The notes under the pieces were generated by a model. That model was not told where the DNA came from. It was given only the letters and a program-made list of their open reading frames with translations, and did no database searches. Source: VRUE01 sp035318745 (GTDB taxonomy: Bacteria; Actinomycetota; Thermoleophilia; Solirubrobacterales; 70-9). Taken from it: 64,000 nt of DNA. Position 1 is the stretch's first letter, and each line of letters starts with the position of its first letter. Positions 57,565 through 64,000 of the stretch are shown in pieces. The translations under genes were made by a program, and so were the position numbers. The stretch lies in assembly GCA_035318745.1 (NCBI GenBank), contig DATHEA010000021.1, positions 1-64,000 of the forward strand. The letters are read 5' to 3'.

Positions 57565-57660
57565 GGCCGAAACGTCTTGTACTTTTTCGGTGTCGGCCTC
57601 GGGCGTCAGCCCAACCGCAAATCACCGAAAAAGTTAAGTGAAGGCCCTACCCGGATGCCT
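57551..57660. repeat. palindromic repeat family D, copy D2
   Basis: Arms 57551-57568 and 57643-57660 are perfectly complementary (18 bp). Inner ACTTTTTCGGTG (57581-57592) and CACCGAAAAAGT (57623-57634) match over 12 bp. On the minus strand the order equals copy D1. The right arm ends 3 bases from the dapL stop. Confidence 0.88.
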
Positions 57661-57663
57661 CCC

Positions 57664-58833
57664 TCAAGCCAAATGCGCACGCATCCGCTCGACGGCCTCT
57701 GAAATCCGCTCGTCAGGGGTGGTGAGCGCAATCCTGAAGAACCCCTCGCCGCTCGGTCCGTACATCGAGCCAGGCGAGACGACGACCGCCGCCTCTTCGA
57801 GCACGAGCTCGGCAAAGGAGGTCGAGGTGTGGCCGTCCGGCACCGGTGCCCAGATGTAGATAGTCCCCTTCGGCGCGCTCACCTCGACGCCGATCTCGCT
57901 CAGCGCCGAGACGACCAAGTCGCGGCGACGGGCATAGGTCTCGTTCATTCGCTCGAGCGGACCGGCGGGTCCCTCCAGTGCTGCTACTCCAGCCTTTTGG
58001 ACGGCCTCGAACAAGCCCGAATCGACGTTCGTCTTCAGTCTCCAGTAGGTCTGCACTGCCTCGGCGTTGCCGAGGATCGCGGCGCAGCGCCAGCCAGTCA
58101 TGTTGAAGCCCTTGGAGAGTGAGAAGACCTCGACTCCGACCTCCTTCGCACCTGGCGTCGCGAGGAAGCTGGGGGCGACATAGCCGTCGTAGGTCGTCTC
58201 CGAGTAGGCGTTGTCGTGGACGACGAGGATTTCGTGCTCGCGGGCGAAGGAGACGACCAGCTCGAAGAAGCCCTCGGGAACGACGGCCCCGGTGGGGTTG
58301 TTGGGATAGTTGACGAACATCAGTCGTGCCTTGGCCGCGACATCGGCCGGCACCGCACCGAGGTCGGGGGCGAAGCCGAGCTCGGGGACCAGGGGCAGCA
58401 GCTCGGGCGTCGCGCCGGCGAGGATTGGCCCGCCCGTGTAGACCGGATAGCCGGGATCCGAAGCGAGGGCGACGCCGCCCGGATCGAGGAAGGCGAAGCA
58501 GAGGTTGTAGATGCACTCCTTGGCGCCGATAGCCGGGATCACCTCGCTGCCGGGGTCGATCTCGACCCCGAAACGCTCGCCGTAGAAGCGCGCGAAGGCC
58601 TCGCGAAAGTCGTCGCGACCGCGGTTGCTCGGGTACTGGTGCGTGGCAGGGTCGGCGACCGCTTCCTGCATCGCCGAGACGATGTGCGGGTAGGTCGGCT
58701 CGTCGGGATCGCCGATCCCGAGGCTGATCACGTCGATGCCGGCGGCGCGCTTCTCAGCGATCCGCCGCTCCAGTTCCTGGAACATGTACGGAGGCATCGC
58801 CTCCAGGCGCTTGGATGGGTCTGCAATCCCCAC
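57664..58833 (-). CDS. dapL: LL-diaminopimelate aminotransferase (class I/II aminotransferase)
   Basis: PLP-dependent transaminase of 389 aa. Signatures: ISLGIGDPDEPTYPH, VNYPNNPTGAV, DNAYSETTYDG and the PLP lysine in FSLSKGFNMTGWR. DapL makes LL-diaminopimelate in one step from tetrahydrodipicolinate. The adjacent dapF, 12 bases away and on the same strand, supports this role over other aminotransferase functions, though the family is broad. GTG start. Confidence 0.8.
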   Translation of the reverse strand: MGIADPSKRLEAMPPYMFQELERRIAEKRAAGIDVISLGIGDPDEPTYPHIVSAMQEAVADPATHQYPSNRGRDDFREAFARFYGERFGVEIDPGSEVIPAIGAKECIYNLCFAFLDPGGVALASDPGYPVYTGGPILAGATPELLPLVPELGFAPDLGAVPADVAAKARLMFVNYPNNPTGAVVPEGFFELVVSFAREHEILVVHDNAYSETTYDGYVAPSFLATPGAKEVGVEVFSLSKGFNMTGWRCAAILGNAEAVQTYWRLKTNVDSGLFEAVQKAGVAALEGPAGPLERMNETYARRRDLVVSALSEIGVEVSAPKGTIYIWAPVPDGHTSTSFAELVLEEAAVVVSPGSMYGPSGEGFFRIALTTPDERISEAVERMRAHLA

Positions 58834-58845
58834 GGGCGCGGAAAT

Positions 58846-59691
58846 CTAGCCGTTGAGGTCGGACAGCGCCTGTATCAGCTCGGGCGAGAGCTCCCCGGAG
58901 CAGATCGGCTCAGCCCAGCCGCTGAGCCGCACGTCAAGCTCGTCGGAGATCTCGACCCCGAGCTCACCGCCGTCCAGCTCGACCGTGATCGGACTCGACG
59001 CACCACGCAGGAAGGCGGACACCGCAGCGCCGCTTGCGCCCGTGCCCGAAGAGAGCGTCTCGCCCACGCCGCGCTCGAAGATACGTGCCCGGACCCTGCT
59101 GCCGTCGACCTTGAAGAAGGAGACGTTGGTGCGGTTCGGGAAGAGCTCGCTCGCTTCAATCACGGGACCGATCGGGTCGAGATCCAGGTCCTCGATCTCG
59201 TCGCCGACCTCGATTGCGCACTGCGGGTTGCCGATCGAGACGTGTTGGAACTCCCACTCGCGGCCACCGGCGCTCAGAAAGCCCCTGCCATCCGCGGAGC
59301 CCGATGGAAAATCCTTCGAACTCGTCGAGGCCTTGCCCATGTCAACCGAGCAGGTCAGCTCGGAGGTGATCGTCGGCGTGATCGGCCCGGCGGCGGTGCG
59401 GATCGTGAAGACGTCCGCGTCGGTCCAGCTGTGCCGCCGCAGGTAGAGGATCGCCTCGCGCGCCCCATTGCCGGAGAGCTCGGCCTCCGACCCGTCCGGG
59501 TTGAAGATCCGCAGCTCGGCGACGAACTCGGGGTCATCGCTGCGCGAGAGCAGCAGCACGCCATCCGAGCCGACGCCGAAGTGCGGATCGCAGATCCACT
59601 CCACGCGCGACGCGGTCAGCTCCCAAGGGAGCCCATCAGCCTCGACGATCACATAGTCGTTGCCCAGCGCCTGCCACTTCTCAAATCTCAT
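58846..59691 (-). CDS. dapF: diaminopimelate epimerase-like protein with Ser/Ser active site
   Basis: 281-aa DapF fold with FEKWQALGNDYVIVE start, IFNPDGSEAELSGNGARE and RIFERGVGETLSSGTGA. In characterised DapF two cysteines act as acid and base (E. coli Cys73 and Cys217). Here the equivalent positions are Ser73 and Ser215; the DNA reads TCC and TCG, unambiguous serine codons. The rest of the motif is conserved. It may still isomerise LL- to meso-DAP by another mechanism, be inactive, or act on another substrate. ATG 59691 lies 8 bases after a TAGGGT box. Confidence 0.85.
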   Translation of the reverse strand: MRFEKWQALGNDYVIVEADGLPWELTASRVEWICDPHFGVGSDGVLLLSRSDDPEFVAELRIFNPDGSEAELSGNGAREAILYLRRHSWTDADVFTIRTAAGPITPTITSELTCSVDMGKASTSSKDFPSGSADGRGFLSAGGREWEFQHVSIGNPQCAIEVGDEIEDLDLDPIGPVIEASELFPNRTNVSFFKVDGSRVRARIFERGVGETLSSGTGASGAAVSAFLRGASSPITVELDGGELGVEISDELDVRLSGWAEPICSGELSPELIQALSDLNG

Positions 59692-59698
59692 GCGAGGG

Positions 59699-59704
59699 AC
59701 CCTA
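59699..59704 (-). promoter_or_regulatory. -10 box for dapF-dapL (leaderless)
   Basis: TAGGGT on the minus strand ends 8 bases before the dapF ATG and is directly adjacent to the 17-bp hairpin that follows miaA. Confidence 0.45.
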
Positions 59705-59762
59705 CTCAGACGTGCCGGTGCTCCAGTGTCCATATGGACCTCTACGCACCGGCACGTCTGAG
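59705..59762. repeat. 17-bp inverted repeat at the miaA stop codon
   Basis: Arms 59705-59721 and 59746-59762 are perfectly complementary. The loop holds a second palindrome, GTCCATATGGAC. The last five sense codons of miaA lie in the right arm. No T-tract. Confidence 0.85.
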
Positions 59763-60482
59763 GGCAATGGCGATCTCGGCGGCTACGTCGGCGTCGGAGC
59801 GACCGGTGCGGTCGATCGCGCGCAGGTTGGGGATCTTGCGCATCCAGGTCAGCTGGCGGCGAGCGTAGTTACGGGAGCGCCTCTTCATCAGCTCGGTATC
59901 CCCGCCGAGCAGCTCGTCGAAGCCGAGGGCCTTGCGTGCGGTACGCGAGGGCCCCAAGGCTTCGGCCCGACGCACCTCCTCCTCTGCCCCAGCGGCGACA
60001 ATCGCCTCGGTTCGCGCATCGATTCGCTCATAGAGCTGGGCACGATCCATGTCGATCCCGAAGATCGTCGTAGGCAACCGAGTCTGCGGCGACCACAGCT
60101 CAGAGTCCTCAGCCCCAGGCGGCACCTTTTCAAGCGAAAGCTCAGCAACCGCAGCCCGCAGATAAAGCCCGGTCCCCCCCACCACAATCGGCCTCCGTCC
60201 AGCTTCAAGCGCCGCATCTATCTCCAAGTGCGCCAACCCCATGTAATCGCCCACAGAGAACGGCTGGGTAAGAGGAACGAAGGCGACCAGGCGATGCTCA
60301 AGCTTTGCTTGCTCTTCAGCGGTCGCGACCCCCGTCAGGACGCTGAGCCCTTCGTAAACCTGAAGCGCATCGCAGGAGATGGCAACGGGATCCTCACCCC
60401 GCTCTCGCAGCAGCTCAGCAAGTGCGATCGCGACCCCAGTCTTCCCGACCCCGGTAGGCCCGAAAATCCCGAGAACGTTCAC
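59742..60482 (-). CDS. miaA: tRNA dimethylallyltransferase, internally shortened
   Basis: Adds a dimethylallyl group to A37 of tRNAs reading UNN codons. The P-loop GPTGVGKT (8-15), SCDALQVYEGL, DY near 80 and VGGTGLYLRA are intact. After about residue 120 the sequence jumps from EKVPPGAE to DSELWSPQTRLPTTIFGIDMDR. The usual segment with the DPxxA and RVVRALE motifs, about 55-65 residues of the swivel/insertion domain, is absent. Total length is 246 aa against about 300. The frame is intact. GTG 60482 overlaps the miaB stop. Confidence 0.88.
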   Translation of the reverse strand: MNVLGIFGPTGVGKTGVAIALAELLRERGEDPVAISCDALQVYEGLSVLTGVATAEEQAKLEHRLVAFVPLTQPFSVGDYMGLAHLEIDAALEAGRRPIVVGGTGLYLRAAVAELSLEKVPPGAEDSELWSPQTRLPTTIFGIDMDRAQLYERIDARTEAIVAAGAEEEVRRAEALGPSRTARKALGFDELLGGDTELMKRRSRNYARRQLTWMRKIPNLRAIDRTGRSDADVAAEIAIALRRAGA

Positions 60483-61798
60483 ACCGGGATGGGCTTAACC
60501 GAGACCCCACTCAGAGTGGTCGAGGTCGCGCCGTCTATCTCGACGTCAACGAGTTGACCGGGCTCCGCAGAGCCATCGAAGTTCACTGCCTTGTTGTGCC
60601 GGGTCCGCCCACGAAGCCGCGTCGGATCGGTTCGGCTGGTGCCTTCGACGAGAACCTCCATGTCGCGCCCGACGAACCGCTGCGCCCGCTCGGTGGCCCG
60701 CCGCTGCACCAGCTCGACCAGCCGCTCCATCCGCTCCCGCTTGACCGGGTGCGACACCTGCTCACCCATCGTCGCCGCCTCGGTCTCGCGACGCGGCGAG
60801 AAGACGAAGGTGAAGGCGCTGTCGTAACCGACCTCCTCGACGACCTCGAGCGTCTGCGCGAAGTCCGCCTCGGTCTCGCCGGGGAAGCCGACGATGATGT
60901 CGGTCGTGATCGCGCAGTCGGGCACGTGCTCGCGGATCAGCGAAACGCGATCCATGTAGCGCTGACGATCGTAAGTGCGGCGCATCCGCTTGAGAATCGC
61001 GCTGGAGCCGGATTGCAGCGGCAGATGGATGTGCTCACAGAGCGAGGGCAGCTCGGCGTGGGCGCGGATCACATCCTCGCGCATGTCCTTCGGGTGCGGA
61101 CTGGTGTAGCGGATGCGCTCGATCCCCTCGACTGCGTCGACCTGCGCCAGCAGCTCGGCGAAACCGATGCGCGACTCGCTGGGCAGGTCGCGGCCGTAGC
61201 TGTTGACGTTCTGCCCGAGCAAGGTCACCTCGCGCACGCCATCCGCCGCGAGCGCCTCGGTCTCGACCAGCAGCTCGGCGGGGTCGCGGCTCTCCTCGCG
61301 GCCCCGGGTCGAGGGCACGATGCAGTAGGAGCATTTGCAGTTGCAGCCCTGCGAGATCTGCAGCCAGCCTTGGAACTCGCGCTCGCGGCGGGCGGGGAGA
61401 TGGCCGGAGAAATCCTCGAACTCGAAATACCCCTGGGCGGTGAGCGAATCCGAGTTGAGGAACTCGGCAAGCCGGTGGATCTGTCCGGGGCCGAAGGCGA
61501 CATCCACGAAGGGGAAGCGCGCGAAGACCTCCTCCTTGACCGACTGTGCCCAGCAGCCCCCCACGCCGACCACCCGTTCGGGATCTTCGGACTTGAGCCG
61601 CTTCGCCTCACCCAGGTGTGCGAGGAAGCGATTGTCCGCCGACTCGCGGATAGAGCAGGTGTTGAAGAGGATCAGGTCGGCATCGGCACGGCTCGGGGCC
61701 TCGGCATAGCCGAGCGACTCGAGCATCCCCTGCATCCGCTCGGAATCGTGCACGTTCATCTGGCAACCGAACGTCGTGACGTGGTAGCGCTTCTTCAT
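60479..61798 (-). CDS. miaB: tRNA-2-methylthio-N6-dimethylallyladenosine synthase
   Basis: Radical SAM methylthiotransferase acting after MiaA on A37. The N-terminal domain has the auxiliary-cluster cysteines in TFGCQMNVHDSE, FNTCSIRESA and VGGCWAQ. The radical SAM cysteines are in GCNCKCSYCIVPSTRG (C-x3-C-x2-C). The TRAM domain ends the 439-aa protein. ATG 61798 lies 8 bases after TACTCT; a longer ORF upstream reads through repeat C2 and is rejected. Confidence 0.95.
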   Translation of the reverse strand: MKKRYHVTTFGCQMNVHDSERMQGMLESLGYAEAPSRADADLILFNTCSIRESADNRFLAHLGEAKRLKSEDPERVVGVGGCWAQSVKEEVFARFPFVDVAFGPGQIHRLAEFLNSDSLTAQGYFEFEDFSGHLPARREREFQGWLQISQGCNCKCSYCIVPSTRGREESRDPAELLVETEALAADGVREVTLLGQNVNSYGRDLPSESRIGFAELLAQVDAVEGIERIRYTSPHPKDMREDVIRAHAELPSLCEHIHLPLQSGSSAILKRMRRTYDRQRYMDRVSLIREHVPDCAITTDIIVGFPGETEADFAQTLEVVEEVGYDSAFTFVFSPRRETEAATMGEQVSHPVKRERMERLVELVQRRATERAQRFVGRDMEVLVEGTSRTDPTRLRGRTRHNKAVNFDGSAEPGQLVDVEIDGATSTTLSGVSVKPIPV

Positions 61799-61805
61799 GC
61801 CCAGC

Positions 61806-61811
61806 AGAGTA
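61806..61811 (-). promoter_or_regulatory. -10 box for miaB-miaA (leaderless)
   Basis: TACTCT on the minus strand ends 8 bases before the miaB ATG, between repeat C2 and the gene. Confidence 0.45.
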
Positions 61812-61813
61812 CC

Positions 61814-61949
61814 GTCCGACTGAGGGCGCGAAAACCAAGCAAGTCGGGGGATGCAGGGAGGGCGGTGAGGGGAGCGCACGAACGTGCGTGACCCGATCCA
61901 ACCGACCGAAGACCCCGAGATACGCAGGTTTGCAGCGTCCTCAGCGGAC
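61814..61949. repeat. palindromic repeat family C, copy C2
   Basis: Arms 61814-61829 (GTCCGACTGAGGGCGC) and 61935-61949 (GCGTCCTCAGCGGAC) pair with one bulge and one mismatch. The inner part GGATGCAGGGAGGGCGG through CGCACGAACGTGCGTGACC to CCAACCGACCGAAGAC matches copy C1 closely and in the same orientation. The stop codon of the cupredoxin gene is inside the right arm, as ccdA's is in C1. Confidence 0.82.
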
Positions 61950-62534
61950 GGTGAGGGTGCCTTCCATGCCTGCTTCGGCGTGGCCGGGCACAGTGCAGAG
62001 GAAGGTGTAGGTGCCGGGAGCGAGATCGGCACTCACCGACGTCTTCCCTTTGGCGATCGTTTCGGAGATCGCGATCTGCTTGCCGCCCTGCTCGATCGCC
62101 ACGTCGTGTTCTAGCGCCGACGGATTGTCGAAGTCGATCGTGACTTTGCCCGGCTTGCTGGTCAGCGTCGTCGTGTCGAAGGCGATCTGCGTGGGATCGG
62201 CCGCCAGCTTCAGGGTCCCACCGGGGCCCTTTGCCTTGGCTTCCGGCTTCGCCTTGGCGGCGCCTTCGGCTTCACCGGAGTCGACCGGCGATTTCTCCTC
62301 TTCGGTGAACTCTTCGCCGGCGTTGGCGACCTCGGCTGCTCTTGCCTCCTGCTCGTCCTTGCCGTTGAGGACGGCAAAGGTCGTCGCGCCGCCGACGAGG
62401 ATCGCAAACCAGAGGAAGACGAGCGGGGCGACCCGGCCCGGGAAATTCTCGAAGCGCAGGCCGAGAAAGCTGACCACGATCGCCGAGACGGCGAGGACGG
62501 GGCCAACGATGTAGAAGATGGTTGCGTTGTCCAT
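61941..62534 (-). CDS. membrane-anchored cupredoxin-domain protein
   Basis: 197 aa. Two transmembrane helices (about 5-24 and 36-57), a charged Ala/Glu/Lys-rich linker (60-105), then a plastocyanin-like domain. Type 1 copper ligands are visible as His in SALEHDVAIE and Cys, His, Met in CTVPGHAEAGMEG. It probably transfers electrons outside the membrane. ATG lies 10 bases after TAGGAT. The stop is inside repeat C2. Confidence 0.85.
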   Translation of the reverse strand: MDNATIFYIVGPVLAVSAIVVSFLGLRFENFPGRVAPLVFLWFAILVGGATTFAVLNGKDEQEARAAEVANAGEEFTEEEKSPVDSGEAEGAAKAKPEAKAKGPGGTLKLAADPTQIAFDTTTLTSKPGKVTIDFDNPSALEHDVAIEQGGKQIAISETIAKGKTSVSADLAPGTYTFLCTVPGHAEAGMEGTLTVR

Positions 62535-62543
62535 GCGGCCGGA

Positions 62544-62549
62544 ATCCTA
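62544..62549 (-). promoter_or_regulatory. -10 box for the cupredoxin gene (leaderless)
   Basis: TAGGAT on the minus strand ends 10 bases before the ATG at 62534. Confidence 0.4.
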
Positions 62550-62588
62550 TCCACAGAGGACGGCGGAGCGGCCCCGCCGGGATCGGCC

Positions 62589-63920
62589 TCACTTGGCGTA
62601 GCTGGTTGCGCGGCTCTCGCGAATAACGGTGATCTTGATCCGGCCCGGATAAGAGACCTCGCGCTCTATCGCTGCGGCGATCTCATACGAGATCATCGCC
62701 GCGTGCTCGTCGTCGACCGCCCCTGGGTCGACCATGACCCGCATCTCGCGGCCGGCCTGCATCGCGTAGACCTTCTCCACCCCCGCGTGGCGGGAGGCGA
62801 GCTCCTCGAGCTCGTGAAGGCGAGTCACGTACTCCTCGAGCGTGTCGCCGCGGGCGCCTGGCCGCGCCCCGGAGAGGGCGTCGGCGGCCTGCACCACCAC
62901 TGCCTCGACCGAGCACGGCTCGACCTCATCGTGGTGGGCCTCGATCGCATGGGCGACCTCCTCGCTCTCGCCGTAGCGACGGGCGAGGCCGGCACCGATC
63001 TGCGCGTGTGTCCCCTCGACCTCCTGGTCGACTGCCTTGCCGATGTCGTGCAGCAGTGCCGCTCGCCGAGCGATGTCGGCGGCGGCGCCGAGCTCGACTG
63101 CGATCAACGCGGCAAGGTAGGAGGACTCGACCAGATGGCCGAGCACATTCTGCCCGTAGCTGGTGCGGAACTGCAGCTTGCCGAGCAGATCGATCAAGTG
63201 CGGATGGAGGCCGTTCACGTTGGCATCGAGCGTCGCTCGCTCGCCCTCTTCGACCACCCGATCCTCGATTTCCCTCTTGGCCTGCTCGAATGCCTCCTCG
63301 CAGCGGGATGGGTGGATGCGGCCATCGGCGATAAGCCGTTCGAGGGTGAGGCGGGCGATCTCGCGGCGCATCCCGTCGAAGCTCGAGAGCCGCACCGCGG
63401 ACGGCGTGTCGTCGACGATGATGTCGACCCCGGTCAGCTGCTCGAGCACGTTGATGTTGCGCCCCTCGCGGCCGATGATCCTGCCCTTCATCTCGTCGTT
63501 CGGCAGCCGAACCAGTTGGGTCGTCGTTCGCACCGCGTGCGCCCCCGCGAGGCGCTGCGTCGCTGTGGCGAGGATGCCGCGGGCACGCCTCTCCGCCTCC
63601 CGGCGGGTCTCCTCCTCGATCTTGCGCAGGGCAAGGCCCGCTTGGCGGCGGGCGTCGACTTCGACCTCGTCGAGCAACACCCGCCGCGCGTCGGAGGCAG
63701 TCATAGCGGCGACCCGCTCCAACTCGACACGCTGCCGGGACTCACCGTCCCGCAGCATCGCAGCGCGGCGACCAAGATCGCGCTCGCGAGCTTCGAGCGA
63801 TTCCCGGCGGCGCTCCAGCTCACCGAGCTGTGCGTCCAGCGCCTCCAGCCGGTTCAGAACCAGATCTGGCTCCGAACCGTTGCCGCGTGACCAATTCCAC
63901 GGCGGCATGCTGATTTTCAT
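62589..63920 (-). CDS. rny: ribonuclease Y without membrane anchor
   Basis: Endoribonuclease initiating mRNA decay. A coiled coil (about 15-125), a KH domain (KGRIIGREGRNINVLEQLTGVDIIVDD) and an HD domain (ALLHDIGKAVDQEVEGTHAQIGA; later AHHDEVEP) are present, with the terminal domain ending YPGRIKITVIRE. The N-terminal transmembrane helix of Bacillus RNase Y is missing: the start is MKISMPPWNWSRGN and a TAG stop directly precedes the ATG in frame, so no extension is possible. Length 443 aa. Confidence 0.92.
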   Translation of the reverse strand: MKISMPPWNWSRGNGSEPDLVLNRLEALDAQLGELERRRESLEARERDLGRRAAMLRDGESRQRVELERVAAMTASDARRVLLDEVEVDARRQAGLALRKIEEETRREAERRARGILATATQRLAGAHAVRTTTQLVRLPNDEMKGRIIGREGRNINVLEQLTGVDIIVDDTPSAVRLSSFDGMRREIARLTLERLIADGRIHPSRCEEAFEQAKREIEDRVVEEGERATLDANVNGLHPHLIDLLGKLQFRTSYGQNVLGHLVESSYLAALIAVELGAAADIARRAALLHDIGKAVDQEVEGTHAQIGAGLARRYGESEEVAHAIEAHHDEVEPCSVEAVVVQAADALSGARPGARGDTLEEYVTRLHELEELASRHAGVEKVYAMQAGREMRVMVDPGAVDDEHAAMISYEIAAAIEREVSYPGRIKITVIRESRATSYAK

Positions 63921-63944
63921 CTATGGACATCGTACTCCATAGAC
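63921..63944. promoter_or_regulatory. operator candidate overlapping the rny promoter
   Basis: TCTATGGA and TCCATAGA form a perfect 8-8-8 inverted repeat immediately before the rny start codon. It covers the probable -10 box TACGAT. Confidence 0.45.
63930..63935 (-). promoter_or_regulatory. -10 box for rny (leaderless)
   Basis: TACGAT on the minus strand ends 10 bases before the ATG; TTAGAC lies 16 bases upstream as a possible -35. Confidence 0.45.
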
Positions 63945-63960
63945 GCGCTTGTCTAATCGG

Positions 63961-64000
63961 CTATGCGGCCTGAGCCTCGGCCCCCACCGACTCGACCGTT
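63961..64000 (-). CDS. C-terminal end of an upstream gene (partial)
   Basis: A frame ending in TAG at 63961-63963 reads TVESVGAEAQAA, an acidic/Ala-rich tail with normal codon bias. Only 12 codons are visible, so neither identity nor coding status is certain. Confidence 0.3.
   Translation of the reverse strand, partial: TVESVGAEAQAA

Noticed and set aside
7916..61949. Inverted repeats as CRISPR or transposon ends
   Set aside because: No regular spacer array, no transposase ORF and no target-site duplication seen; the arms differ between copies.
1..64000. Prophage, integrase or insertion sequence
   Set aside because: No transposase, integrase or phage structural gene was recognised anywhere in the window.

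Overview
The window is a GC-rich, gene-dense chromosomal segment with very short intergenic gaps, frequent GTG/TTG starts and many 4-base ATGA/GTGA gene overlaps. Content and order point to a deep-branching actinomycete, most likely class Thermoleophilia (order Solirubrobacterales). The signs are a SepF/ylm cluster, a pgsA - FHA (GarA type) - MerR block as in mycobacteria, MurT/GatD, a VKOR/DsbA pair and wax-ester synthase, together with a HisZ plus short-HisG system instead of the long HisG usual in other actinomycetes. The taxonomic call is inference from gene content; no 16S rRNA gene is present.

Layout. 1-470: 3' end of a 23S rRNA gene, 5S rRNA and a UUCG-loop terminator. 472-1696: a small unknown gene and an alpha/beta hydrolase, divergent from murA. 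3056-8847: histidine operon hisZ-G-D-B-H-A-F. 8911-14328: CCA-type nucleotidyltransferase, pgeF, yggS, sepF, proC, yggT, lspA, rluD. 14466-26869: rpsB, tsf, pyrH, frr, uppS, cdsA, dxr, rseP, an acyl-CoA synthetase, ispG, proS, pgsA (translation, lipid carrier and MEP isoprenoid genes). 26961-28944: an RsiG-like small protein, a zinc-ribbon/FHA GarA homologue, a MerR regulator and a SRPBCC protein. 29066-43602: mixed lipid and accessory genes (AGPS-like oxidase, nadE, secreted metalloprotease, wax ester synthase, dinB, a cupin with an internal deletion, ccdA, Excalibur protein, FUSC transporter, thiolase, SDR, methyltransferase). 43707-47110: oxidative-folding and peroxide genes (DsbA, VKOR, hydrolase, peroxiredoxin, cyclophilin) plus a hydrolase remnant. 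47138-53755: lipid kinase, murT, a methyltransferase, gatD and a frameshifted RTX-type secreted protein. 53752-64000: dut, hflX, epimerase, MBL hydrolase, dapL, dapF, miaA, miaB, cupredoxin, RNase Y and the last codons of an upstream gene.

Two features run through the window. First, at about two dozen transcription-unit heads a TAnnnT hexamer ends 7-11 bases before the start codon, as expected for leaderless transcription. Second, long near-perfect inverted repeats (17-30 bp arms) sit on or within about 25 bases of stop codons. They fall into families (called A, B, C, D here) with conserved inner sequence but locus-specific arms that stay complementary within each copy. Two copies of family A lie in frame inside unrelated proteins (RpsB and a methyltransferase) and encode nearly the same peptide. 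In several places a hairpin separates a stop codon from the leaderless promoter of the next gene in the same direction.

Other points of interest: a DapF with both catalytic cysteines replaced by serine, MurA with Asp at the fosfomycin-target cysteine, a MiaA lacking a central segment, RNase Y without a membrane anchor, a candidate c-di-GMP-responsive anti-sigma factor, and a methyltransferase gene between murT and gatD. No tRNA genes, CRISPR arrays, insertion sequences or prophage were recognised, and no gap above 300 bases lacks a gene.
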